From NCBI GenBank assembly GCA_025774865.1, contig JALGZO010000073.1, forward strand, positions 1-14,029: a stretch of 14,029 nt of DNA, in the 5' to 3' direction. A program made the position numbers and the translations under genes. This document shows positions 1 through 6,338 of this stretch, piece by piece (position 1 is the first letter of the stretch; the number at the start of each line of letters is the position of its first letter). The DNA comes from a bacterium (GTDB lineage: Bacteria; ARS69). Under the pieces are notes generated by a model. The model did not search any database, had not been told where the DNA came from, and saw only the letters and a program-made list of their open reading frames with translations.

Positions 1-165
1 GAGGTTCGGGAGCTTCCCCTGTGCGAGGAGGGGATCGATCATCGACCACGTTGCGCCGTCGATGCCGATCAGAAACACGCGCTCCGACGGGCCGGGCTCG
101 GGAGCGCCGCAGGCCCCGAGGCTCGCGGCGACGAGTGGAAGCGCATAGCGGGATCGGTACTTCAT
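1..165 (-). CDS. Alkaline-phosphatase-superfamily (type I phosphodiesterase/nucleotide pyrophosphatase-like) lipoprotein, N-terminal fragment
   Basis: The first 55 codons are present; the gene runs off the left edge. Seen: a basic N-terminus, a short hydrophobic stretch and a canonical lipobox LGAC with the lipidated Cys at residue 19, so the mature protein should be membrane-anchored outside the cytoplasm. After a Pro/Glu linker comes VFLIGIDGATW followed by a GKLPNL segment, the first strand of the type I phosphodiesterase fold; Asp36 in GIDG is the expected first metal ligand. The nucleophile and remaining metal ligands lie outside the window, so activity and substrate cannot be judged. 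The ATG (163-165) overlaps the TGA (162-164) of the upstream YfhO gene, which implies translational coupling in one operon. Family assignment is good; function (phosphodiesterase, sulfatase-like or phosphoglycerol transferase-like) is open. Confidence 0.8.
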   Translation of the reverse strand, partial: MKYRSRYALPLVAASLGACGAPEPGPSERVFLIGIDGATWSMIDPLLAQGKLPNL

Positions 166-2603
166 GCCGGAGCAATCTCCTCTGACGAGCCGCCCCTCGG
201 CCTTTTCCCGCGCGCGAGAGCGAGCGAGGCGACGACGAGGGCTGCCAGGGCGACCAGGCTCAAGGCGCCGCCCCGGGCGAACGAGGACGGTTCGTAGCGG
301 AACTCCACTTCGCGATCGCGCGGCTGCACGACGACGCCCCGAAACGCATGGTCGACCCGGTGGATCCGCCGCTCCTCTCCATCGACGAGAGCCCGCCATC
401 CCGGGTACCACGCGTCGGTCAGCACGAGCAGGGCCGGCCTCTCGACCGCGACCGCGACGACCACGCGCTCGTCGCCGTGCATCATGATCTGTGCCCGCCC
501 CAGAGGGGATCGGGCGACACCAGTCGGTCGGATGGGCAGATCCGTAATGGAACCCTCGGCGTAGGCCCAGAGATCCGGGCGAAACGAAGGATCGGCGAGA
601 GCCGCGATCCGGGTCTCCCGGTCCTCGATCACCCGGACCTCGTCCACGAAGAAGGCGCGAGGGAGAGCGTCGGGGTTCTCGTGCAGGGCGACCGGCCCTT
701 CCCGTACGGGCACGAGCCCGGGGAAGGGGCCGCCGCCCTCGGCGAGAATCCAGCGCACATTCAGGAGGTCGATGAGCGGGGATGCGAGCGCCGGGGCGCG
801 ACGCACGCCGCGGAAGTTGCCGCGCTTGACCACGATGTCCGGGTCGAGGGCGGTCATGACTTCCTGGTAGGCGGCGAGGTTCATCGAGTCGAAGCCGAGT
901 GCGTCCTCGATCCCGTACGGCGCGGCGGTCGACGGCGGCAGGATCCCGTCGAACTGACTGGGTCGGGGCTCGTAGCGGAGGATTCTGAACGGTCCCTCCG
1001 CTTCGCGCTTCTGCTGTAAGAAGTCGACGACATCTCCGGGGGTAGGGTCACGGTAGATCGACTCCTCGGGTTGCATCAGGTTGATTCGGCCGGCGAAGCG
1101 CCCGAGATCGACGCCGGTCAGGGCGATGGCCGCCGCGAGGAACGCGGTCCCCCCGATGCGTCCCGTCGCCCGCAGTCCGATCACGGTGAGCGCCACGGCG
1201 GCCGTGGCCGCGGCGAGCCCGGCTGCGGCGATGAGCCGAGCTCGCCCGACGCGCTCCACCACGGACGCCGGCAGCAGGTCGGGGAAGATCCCGATGAGGA
1301 GCGCGAACGCGAGCGCGACGGCGCCGATCGTCAGCGCGAATCGATTCGTCGCGCGCCGCATGCCCGGCCCTTCCGAGCCGGCGAGCCGTTGCGCCCCGAC
1401 GGCCGCGACGATCGCCGCCCCGAAGCCCCAGAGGAACGCGGCGCGATCGGGACGCGAGAATCCGAGCCCGGGCATCCAGGGGGCGAGATTCGTGAGGGGC
1501 GTGCGAAAGCACCACACGAGCCCGAGCGCGGCCAACCCGAGACCGATCCCCGCCGCCTTCCGGTGGTCGCCCGGCGCGAGGATCACGGCGGCCAAGAGAA
1601 GCGGCAGCATCCCGAGATAGATCGACGTGCTGCGCTCGGTCTGGTGGTAGTAGCCGCTTCCCACCCCCAGCAGGTGCGTCGCGCTGTTTCCGTCCACCGG
1701 GTTTCCGAGGAGATCGGGGACGACGAGCTTGCCCAGTCCCCACGGATGGAGCGTCCCCGAGGCCAACATGTCCACGGAGTTGGTCGCGTCCTGCGCGAGG
1801 CCCATGAACTCGAGGGTCGGCACGAGGTGAACGCTCACGAGAAGAACCCCGACCACGCCGGCGCCCGCCCACCCGAGCCACCGTCGGTCGGCGGTCCGCC
1901 GCCGCCGCGCCACACTCTCGACGAGCCCGAACAAGCCCCAGGCGTACACCGTGAACACGAAGATCTGGGCGAAGCCCGCGAGGCCCGACATCGCGAGCGA
2001 TCCCGCCATCCCGGCGAACGAGCGCCCGTCGCCCCGCCGAAACCAGCGCCGCGTCGCGGCCATCGCCCACGGCAACCACGCGCCGGTCGCGACCATCGTG
2101 GGGATGCCCGTACGGGCGGCGTTGTACCCCGACCACCCGAAAACGATCGCCCCGAGTAAGGAAGCGCCGGCCCCGAGCTGGAGCGAGCGCAGCAGGACAT
2201 AGATCCCGGTGACGGCGAGCAGGAGGTGGAACGCGAGATAGGCGGTCATCTGGTCCGCCACCGAGAGCCCGGAGACGGCCAGACCCAGATTGGGGGGGTA
2301 GAAGACCCCGGGCTGGAAGTTCGCGAGGAAGGGGGTCCCGGAGTAGATCCACCGGTTCCAGAGGGGGATCCGGCCCTCCTGGAGGGCGTCCGAGGCGAGC
2401 GACCGCATCACGGCGAACTGGCGGGCGCAGTCGGCGAGCCGCGTGGGACGCGCGAGATCGTCGGGCCCGGCCACCGCTTTCCACGGTTGCCAGAGGTCCA
2501 TGTTGCAGGGGAACACGGCTTGGTCGGAGAAGAGCGCGGGACCGAAGAACGCGCCCACGGCGACAATCAACGCGGTCAGTGCGAGAACGTCTTGCCCCCT
2601 CAT
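162..2603 (-). CDS. YfhO family GT-C membrane protein
   Basis: 813 aa, a usual length for YfhO proteins, which are GT-C-fold multi-pass membrane proteins; the Bacillus member is implicated in glycosylating cell-envelope polymers with lipid-linked sugars. Seen: a first transmembrane segment at about residues 5-25, then an exported loop with NMDLWQPWK holding acidic residues, the family hallmark GRIPLWNRWIYSGTPF (about residues 77-92) and FYPPNLGL, many further hydrophobic segments to about residue 545, a large soluble C-terminal region with the YfhO motif WYPGWRALVDG (near residue 725), and a last transmembrane segment close to the C-terminus. The start is set at 2603 because the hydrophobic segment begins there and the promoter places the transcript start at about 2604; a longer reading to 2738 would begin upstream of that transcript start and adds only a basic, non-conserved stretch. 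The 3' end overlaps the phosphodiesterase lipoprotein gene, suggesting a joint envelope role. Donor and acceptor are unknown. Confidence 0.85.
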   Translation of the reverse strand: MRGQDVLALTALIVAVGAFFGPALFSDQAVFPCNMDLWQPWKAVAGPDDLARPTRLADCARQFAVMRSLASDALQEGRIPLWNRWIYSGTPFLANFQPGVFYPPNLGLAVSGLSVADQMTAYLAFHLLLAVTGIYVLLRSLQLGAGASLLGAIVFGWSGYNAARTGIPTMVATGAWLPWAMAATRRWFRRGDGRSFAGMAGSLAMSGLAGFAQIFVFTVYAWGLFGLVESVARRRRTADRRWLGWAGAGVVGVLLVSVHLVPTLEFMGLAQDATNSVDMLASGTLHPWGLGKLVVPDLLGNPVDGNSATHLLGVGSGYYHQTERSTSIYLGMLPLLLAAVILAPGDHRKAAGIGLGLAALGLVWCFRTPLTNLAPWMPGLGFSRPDRAAFLWGFGAAIVAAVGAQRLAGSEGPGMRRATNRFALTIGAVALAFALLIGIFPDLLPASVVERVGRARLIAAAGLAAATAAVALTVIGLRATGRIGGTAFLAAAIALTGVDLGRFAGRINLMQPEESIYRDPTPGDVVDFLQQKREAEGPFRILRYEPRPSQFDGILPPSTAAPYGIEDALGFDSMNLAAYQEVMTALDPDIVVKRGNFRGVRRAPALASPLIDLLNVRWILAEGGGPFPGLVPVREGPVALHENPDALPRAFFVDEVRVIEDRETRIAALADPSFRPDLWAYAEGSITDLPIRPTGVARSPLGRAQIMMHGDERVVVAVAVERPALLVLTDAWYPGWRALVDGEERRIHRVDHAFRGVVVQPRDREVEFRYEPSSFARGGALSLVALAALVVASLALARGKRPRGGSSEEIAPA

Positions 2604-2639
2604 CCGGGCGAGCGTAGCATGCGCCCCTCGGCCCGACAA
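2604..2639 (-). promoter_or_regulatory. Sigma-70-type promoter of the YfhO gene, apparently leaderless
   Basis: On the minus strand, TTGTCG (2639-2634) and TACGCT (2616-2611) are separated by exactly 17 bp. The -10 hexamer ends seven bases before the ATG at 2603, so the expected transcript start is 2604 or 2603 and the mRNA would have essentially no 5' leader. No Shine-Dalgarno sequence lies between. TANNNT about 7 nt before a start codon is the known signature of leaderless genes in several GC-rich bacteria. Confidence 0.6.
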
Positions 2640-2665
2640 GACGGCCCGAGGTGCTAACCCTTTGA

Positions 2666-2681
2666 GAGTTCGTGAGTTCGT
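2666..2681. repeat. Tandem 8-bp direct repeat between divergent promoters
   Basis: GAGTTCGT occurs twice head to tail, in the 66 bp between the two divergent -35 elements (2639 and 2706). The position would suit a regulator binding site acting on one or both promoters, but two copies of an octamer could be chance. Confidence 0.4.
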
Positions 2682-2705
2682 GGGTCTCTTCGTCCGGCGC
2701 CGAAG

Positions 2706-2734
2706 TTGACGCTTCCATCCGGACTTGATAACGT
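2706..2734 (+). promoter_or_regulatory. Sigma-70-type promoter of the polyprenyl synthase/ApbE operon
   Basis: TTGACG (2706-2711), a 17-bp spacer, then TAACGT (2729-2734). The predicted transcript start near 2741 lies about 65 nt before the chosen ATG at 2806 and excludes a TTG start at 2725, which falls inside the -10 region. It is divergent from the YfhO promoter. Confidence 0.65.
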
Positions 2735-2805
2735 CCACCCGGTTCTCGCGTCGTTATTCCCGCACTCGGCGAGTCACTAGCGACCCGCTCGGAGACCTCT
2801 CTTCG

Positions 2806-3828
2806 ATGCCCGAATCGCTCGCGCACGAGGCGTCGCATCCCGGCGCGAAGATGACCCTGCCGGAAGTCCTAGACCACATCGGTCCCGAGCTCGCCGAGAT
2901 CGAAACTCGGCTCGCCTCGATCGAACGGCCCGACGTGCCGCTGACGGCCGAAATCATGGAGCACGTGCTCGCCGCGCGCGGCAAGCGGGTCCGTCCGCTG
3001 CTCCTCCTGCTCATTTCGAAGCTCGGCGAGAAGCCGGATCGGGAAGGCGTCCTGTGGGCGTCGGCGGTCATCGAGCTGATTCACACCGCGACGCTGCTTC
3101 ACGACGACTGTCTCGACAGCACTTCACTTCGCCGCGGATTCCCCACCGTCAATCACCGGTGGGGACAGCAGGCGGCCATCCTCATGGGGGACTATCTCTT
3201 CACGAAGGGATTCGACCTCCTGAGCGAGCACGGTCTCTACTCGGCGTTGCACGTCCTCACGCAACACACGCACCACATGACCTGCGGCATGAACCGCGAG
3301 TATGCGAGCCGGTACCGGGCCGACCTCACCGAGAGCGAGTACCTCGAGATCATCGGCGAGAAGACCGGCGCTCTCTTCGTCGCGGCGTGCGAGATCGGAG
3401 CGGTGCTGGGTGGTCTCGGCCCGGAGGCGGCCACCTCCATGTCGACGTTCGGTCGCGATCTGGGTATCGCCTTTCAGATCGTCGACGACATCTTCGACTT
3501 CACCGGCAATCCCACGGAGATCGGGAAGCCCACCGGCACGGACTTCCGCCTCGGGTTTGCCACGCTGCCCCTGATCTATGCGCTGGAGCGAGGCGATCGG
3601 AAGGAAGCCGCTTCCGTGGCGGCTTGCTTCTCGCGCGGCGACAACACCGACGCGGAATGGGCGAAGGCGCGGCGTTTCGTGACCGGGAGCGGTGGCGTCG
3701 AGGCGGCCCGGGACCGGGCGCTCGGCTTCGCGTTCGCGGCCCGGGACCGATTGGCCGCGTTCGACGGCTCCGACGATATCGGCCTGCTCCTCGCGACCGT
3801 CGAGTACGTGATCGCCCGAGGGCGCTGA
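2806..3828 (+). CDS. Long-chain trans-polyprenyl diphosphate synthase (IspB/HepT/DmkB type)
   Basis: 340 aa, normal for the family. It condenses isopentenyl diphosphate onto an allylic primer in the cytoplasm to make the quinone side chain. Seen: GKRVRP (59-64), the first Asp-rich motif DDCLD (100-104) followed by LRRG, the GEKTGALF segment (185-191), the second Asp-rich motif DDIFD (227-231), and GKPTGTD (240-246) before the TLPLIYAL helix. All catalytic aspartates are present. The ATG at 2806 has GGAG at 2791-2794 and sits after the predicted transcript start; 2851 is a less likely alternative ATG. The apbE start follows the stop after 1 nt, so it is the first gene of a four-gene operon whose content suggests a menaquinone or demethylmenaquinone side chain. 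Chain length cannot be read from sequence; GcpE-type or short-chain (IspA) function is less likely given the operon. Confidence 0.9.
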   Translation: MPESLAHEASHPGAKMTLPEVLDHIGPELAEIETRLASIERPDVPLTAEIMEHVLAARGKRVRPLLLLLISKLGEKPDREGVLWASAVIELIHTATLLHDDCLDSTSLRRGFPTVNHRWGQQAAILMGDYLFTKGFDLLSEHGLYSALHVLTQHTHHMTCGMNREYASRYRADLTESEYLEIIGEKTGALFVAACEIGAVLGGLGPEAATSMSTFGRDLGIAFQIVDDIFDFTGNPTEIGKPTGTDFRLGFATLPLIYALERGDRKEAASVAACFSRGDNTDAEWAKARRFVTGSGGVEAARDRALGFAFAARDRLAAFDGSDDIGLLLATVEYVIARGR

Positions 3829-3829
3829 C

Positions 3830-4828
3830 TTGAGGCCGCCGTCCGGCGCGCTTTGGAGTCTCACTCTCGTCTGCCTCGCCTGCGAGACCGGCCCCGCCAT
3901 CTACGAGCACACCGGCTTCGCGATGGGGACCGTCGCCCAGCTCAAGGTCGTCGCCTATGACGCCTCCCCGGCGGAGGAGGCGCTCGTCCGAGCGATGGCC
4001 GAGCTCGCCCGCATCGAACGAATCACCACGGTGTACTCCGACTCGAGCGACGTGGCCCGCCTCGCTCGCGACGCGGGCGGTGATCCCCGAGCCCTGCCGG
4101 AGGATCTCGACTGGATCCTCGAGTCGGCCCTGCGAGTGGCGGAACGCTCGGGTGGAGCATTCGATCCGACGGCGGGCCCGCTCGTGCGTGCGTGGGGGTT
4201 CCCCGAGGAGCCCGCGCTACCGGATTCGGTCGACCTGGCGGCCGCCCTCGAGCTCGTTTCCTGGGAGGGCTGCTCGAAGACGGAGGAGGGCTGGCAGCTC
4301 ACCGTCGCCGGGATGGAACTCGACCTCGGAGGTATCGCGAAGGGGTATGCGGTGGACCGCGCCGCCGACGCTCTCGCGGCGGTCACCGGCAACTGCCTCG
4401 TCAACGTCGGCGGAGACCTCGCCGTGCGTGGCTCGCGGCCGGGGCGATCGGGCTGGCACATCGGGATTCAGGATCCGCGGGAACCGTCGCGGCTGTTCCT
4501 CAAGATCCAAGTGTCCGGGAATCGGGCCGTCGCGACGTCGGGGGACTACCAGCGTGCCTTCGACGTCGACGGTATTCGTTACCATCACATCCTCGACCCC
4601 CGGCGCGGCTGGCCGGCGGGTGAGCTTCGCAGCGTCACCGTGGTTGCGCCCACCTGCGAGCTGGCCGACGCGTGGGCGACGGCCGCGTTCGTCCTCGGAC
4701 CGGAGGAGGGGCTCGAGGCGCTGGAGGCCCACCCGGATCTGGAGGGCGTGCTGGTCGAGGAGGACGAGAAGGGCGACTTGGTCCTGCACCGCACCTCGGG
4801 CATGGTCGCGCTCGAGGTGGGGGGGTGA
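3830..4828 (+). CDS. apbE: ApbE, FAD:protein FMN transferase (probable lipoprotein)
   Basis: 332 aa. ApbE hydrolyses FAD and transfers FMN to Thr or Ser of extracytoplasmic redox proteins such as RnfG, NqrC or PplA-type flavoproteins. Seen: GAFDPTAGPLVRAWGF (109-124), the core motif DLGGIAKGYAVD (165-176), LVNVGGDLAVRG (190-201), ATSGDYQRAF (235-244), HHILDPRRG (252-260) and LADAWATA (278-285) with the Asp and Thr expected to bind Mg2+. The family core looks intact. The N-terminus has a short hydrophobic run ending in CLAC with Cys18 as a likely lipidation site; the lipobox is not perfect. The start is TTG at 3830, 1 nt after the synthase stop, chosen because it supplies this signal. The stop overlaps the next start (GTGA). 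No flavin-acceptor protein is encoded nearby, so the substrate must lie elsewhere. Confidence 0.93.
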   Translation: MRPPSGALWSLTLVCLACETGPAIYEHTGFAMGTVAQLKVVAYDASPAEEALVRAMAELARIERITTVYSDSSDVARLARDAGGDPRALPEDLDWILESALRVAERSGGAFDPTAGPLVRAWGFPEEPALPDSVDLAAALELVSWEGCSKTEEGWQLTVAGMELDLGGIAKGYAVDRAADALAAVTGNCLVNVGGDLAVRGSRPGRSGWHIGIQDPREPSRLFLKIQVSGNRAVATSGDYQRAFDVDGIRYHHILDPRRGWPAGELRSVTVVAPTCELADAWATAAFVLGPEEGLEALEAHPDLEGVLVEEDEKGDLVLHRTSGMVALEVGG

Positions 4829-5229
4829 GTGGGCTGTGGTCTGCCCGCGGAATCCTGAACGCCATGACCCCCGCGGACGGAGTGGTGGCCATCGGCGTGC
4901 TCGTGCTTTCGGGAGTCGTCGCGGCCTCGTCGGGGCTCCCGTCGAGCTCGCCGGAGCGCGCCCTGGTCTCGGTCGGACGGGTGGTCGTTCTCACCCTGCC
5001 GCTCGAACGTGACGCGGCGAGAACGGTCTCGGCGCGTCTCGGCCGGGTGAGGCTCGAGGTCGCCGACGGCTCGGTCCGGGTCGTCGAGAGCGGCTGCCCA
5101 CAACAGCTCTGCGTGCGGATGGGCAAGAAGAGTCGGGCCGGCGAGCTGATCGCCTGCGTCCCCAACGCCCTCGTCGTCCGGCTTGAGGGCGCTGCCGATC
5201 CCGACGCCCCCGACGCGGTGTCCCGGTGA
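4825..5229 (+). CDS. Membrane-anchored NusG domain II protein (EetA-like)
   Basis: 134 aa. A GTG start at 4825 overlaps the apbE stop by 4 bp. Seen: one transmembrane segment (about 17-36), then a small beta-rich exported domain with the NusG_II signature: SGCPQQLCVRMG (89-100) and IACVPNALVV (109-118), giving cysteines 91, 96 and 111. The domain resembles the insertion domain of some NusG factors but here it is separate and membrane-tethered, with no NGN or KOW transcription domain, so a role in transcription is unlikely. In Firmicutes this family sits beside ApbE and Gx-transporter genes and is named EetA in flavin-based extracellular electron transfer loci (from memory). Function of the family is not established; the conserved cysteines would suit a redox or metal role outside the cytoplasm. 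Family call is confident; role is inferred from neighbours. Confidence 0.83.
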   Translation: MSGLWSARGILNAMTPADGVVAIGVLVLSGVVAASSGLPSSSPERALVSVGRVVVLTLPLERDAARTVSARLGRVRLEVADGSVRVVESGCPQQLCVRMGKKSRAGELIACVPNALVVRLEGAADPDAPDAVSR

Positions 5230-5729
5230 GCCTCTCGGCCCAGGTCGCCGCCCGGCTCGCGATCTTCGTGGCGGTGGCGACGGTGCTCCAGGTCGCCGAG
5301 AGCATGGTCCCCAAGCCCATGCCCTGGCTCCGGCTGGGGCTCGCGAACGCCGTGACTCTGCTGGTCCTCGTCCGCTCCGGTGTCCTGGCGTCGGCCGCCG
5401 TCACCGTGGTGAGGCTTCTGCTGGGAGGGCTCGTCCTCGGGACGCTTGCGAGCCCGCCGTTCCTCCTGTCGGCCGCCGGGGCGCTCTCGGCGCTCGTGGT
5501 GATGGGGGCCGCCGCCCGGCTGGCGATGCCGCCGCTCTCGTGTCTCGGCGTCAGCGTCCTGGGGGCCGCCACGCACGTCGCGGGGCAGCTGATGGCGTTC
5601 TCGGTCCTCTTCGATCTCGGCTCGGCCGCGCTCGTGCTCGCGCCGCTGCTGGTGGCCACCGCGGTCCCGCTGGGTCTGGTCTCCGGGACCGTCGTGCTGG
5701 CCGTACATCGGCGTCTGCCGGCGTGGTAA
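5226..5729 (+). CDS. Gx transporter family / heptaprenyl diphosphate synthase component I-like membrane protein (EetB-like)
   Basis: 167 aa, GTG start overlapping the previous stop (GTGA). Almost wholly hydrophobic, with about five transmembrane segments. Seen: a PKPMPWLRLGLANAVTLL segment (29-46) close to the family pattern of a Pro-rich turn before GLANxVTLL, then VVRLLLGGLVLGT (61-73), and conserved small-residue helices. The family was once annotated as heptaprenyl diphosphate synthase component I and is now called Gx transporter; it resembles ECF-type substrate-binding membrane subunits in hydropathy. As the fourth gene of a tightly packed operon with a polyprenyl synthase, ApbE and a NusG_II protein it matches the eetB position of extracellular electron transfer loci. 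Substrate or partner is unknown. No clear terminator follows. Confidence 0.82.
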   Translation: MSLSAQVAARLAIFVAVATVLQVAESMVPKPMPWLRLGLANAVTLLVLVRSGVLASAAVTVVRLLLGGLVLGTLASPPFLLSAAGALSALVVMGAAARLAMPPLSCLGVSVLGAATHVAGQLMAFSVLFDLGSAALVLAPLLVATAVPLGLVSGTVVLAVHRRLPAW

Positions 5730-5776
5730 GCTGAGGGTACAACTCCGGGTCGAATCGACCGATCCTGAGGAGGAGA

Positions 5777-5809
5777 GTGGTTCAGCAAAGGAGGCCAGCC
5801 ACCCGTTGA
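5777..5809 (+). CDS. Possible 10-codon upstream ORF coupled to rsfS
   Basis: A GTG at 5777 is preceded by GAGGAGGAG (5768-5776 region) and reads MVQQRRPATR before a TGA at 5807-5809. That stop overlaps the TTG start of rsfS (TTGA). Its AGG-AGG codon pair is also the rsfS ribosome binding site, so a ribosome translating it would occlude and then deliver onto the rsfS start. No protein homology is possible at this length; it may be accidental. Confidence 0.25.
   Translation: MVQQRRPATR
5787..5794 (+). promoter_or_regulatory. Strong ribosome binding site of rsfS
   Basis: AAAGGAGG, a near-perfect anti-SD match, ends 11 nt before a TTG codon. It decides the start at 5806, since no ATG or GTG is in frame nearby. 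Confidence 0.75.
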
Positions 5810-6171
5810 ATCCCGACCAACTCGCCCGCCGCGCCGCCGAGCTCGGGCTCGAGAAGAAAGCCCACGACGTCCTCGTCCTGGATCTCCGCAAGCTCACTTC
5901 CGCCGCCGATCATTTCGTCCTGCTCTCTGCTGATTCCGAGACCCAAGTCAAAGCCGTCGCCGAGCACATCGTCGAGTCGCTGGCGCAGCAAGGGTCGAAG
6001 GCCTGGCACGTCGAGGGGCTCGGAAGCCGGAGGTGGGTGCTCCTGGATTACGTGGACGTGGTGGTGCATGTGTTCTACAGTGATACGCGCGAATTCTACT
6101 CCCTGGAGACTCTCTGGGGTGACGCGCCGGCTACTCGCGTCGTCGACGACGACGCACGCGAGATCGCCTAG
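5806..6171 (+). CDS. rsfS: Ribosome silencing factor RsfS (YbeB/Iojap)
   Basis: 121 aa, typical length. RsfS binds ribosomal protein uL14 and blocks joining of the 30S and 50S subunits when nutrients are scarce. Seen: DVLVLDLRKLTSAADHFVL (21-39), the family strand-helix start; a helix with AEHIVESL; the hallmark WVLLDYVDVVVHVF (77-90); and REFYSLETLWGDAP (95-108). The C-terminal tail is acidic and variable. TTG start with a strong ribosome binding site. In many bacteria it lies next to nadD and a LytR-type gene; here it stands between the Gx-transporter operon and argS, 76 bp after the former, with no convincing -35/-10 pair in the gap. Confidence 0.93.
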   Translation: MNPDQLARRAAELGLEKKAHDVLVLDLRKLTSAADHFVLLSADSETQVKAVAEHIVESLAQQGSKAWHVEGLGSRRWVLLDYVDVVVHVFYSDTREFYSLETLWGDAPATRVVDDDAREIA

Positions 6172-6172
6172 C

Positions 6173-6211
6173 GTGACTTGCAGGAAGCCCGATCAGCTCC
6201 CCGCAAGTCAC
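6173..6211. repeat. Perfect 9-bp inverted repeat upstream of argS (operator-like dyad)
   Basis: GTGACTTGC (6173-6181) and GCAAGTCAC (6203-6211) are perfect reverse complements with a 21-bp spacer; arm centres are 30 bp apart, about three helical turns. The right arm directly abuts a TACATT -10-like hexamer. There is no T tract, so it is not an intrinsic terminator. It could be a two-site operator over the -35 region or an RNA hairpin at the end of the rsfS transcript. Confidence 0.6.
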
Positions 6212-6217
6212 TACATT
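6212..6217 (+). promoter_or_regulatory. Candidate -10 element of argS
   Basis: TACATT fits TANNNT. At 17-bp spacing the -35 position (6189-6194, CCGATC) is poor, so a promoter here would need an activator or be weak. The predicted start at 6224-6225 would make the mRNA begin exactly with the 18-bp stem described next. Confidence 0.3.
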
Positions 6218-6224
6218 GAAAGTC

Positions 6225-6301
6225 GGAGGCTGTGAGAGAGCCTGTCTCCGTCGTCCGTCGGGCACTCGCCCGCCGGGCGAAAGGGCTCTTTCACAGCCTC
6301 C
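6225..6301 (+). repeat. Long inverted repeat / stem-loop in the argS leader
   Basis: The arms GGAGGCTGTGAGAGAGCC (6225-6242) and GGCTCTTTCACAGCCTCC (6284-6301) pair over 18 bp; the one DNA mismatch becomes a G-U pair in RNA. The 41-nt loop contains a second hairpin, CGGGC-ACTC-GCCCG (6259-6272). The element ends 37 nt before the argS ATG. A conserved pairing with G-U tolerance suits an RNA leader; the long near-perfect terminal arms also suit a MITE-like remnant, though no target-site duplication is visible. Confidence 0.65.
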
Positions 6302-6338
6302 AAACACGACTTCACGCGGAACACGAACCTACGAAACC

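Noticed and set aside
1048-2838. Long minus-strand frames of 100-600 codons overlapping YfhO and other genes
   Set aside because: Arg/Pro/Gly-rich shadow frames typical of GC-rich coding DNA; the alternative frame carries clear family motifs.
5704-5743. Possible promoter for rsfS with TAAGCT or TACAAC as -10
   Set aside because: Neither has an acceptable -35 at 16-18 bp.
6003-6018. TGGCACG followed by a GC at sigma-54 spacing inside rsfS
   Set aside because: It lacks the TT of the -12 box, lies inside coding sequence and has no suitable downstream gene.
6173-6301. The two inverted repeats as an intrinsic terminator or T-box for argS
   Set aside because: No T tract follows either hairpin, and no T-box specifier or conserved T-box sequence was recognised.
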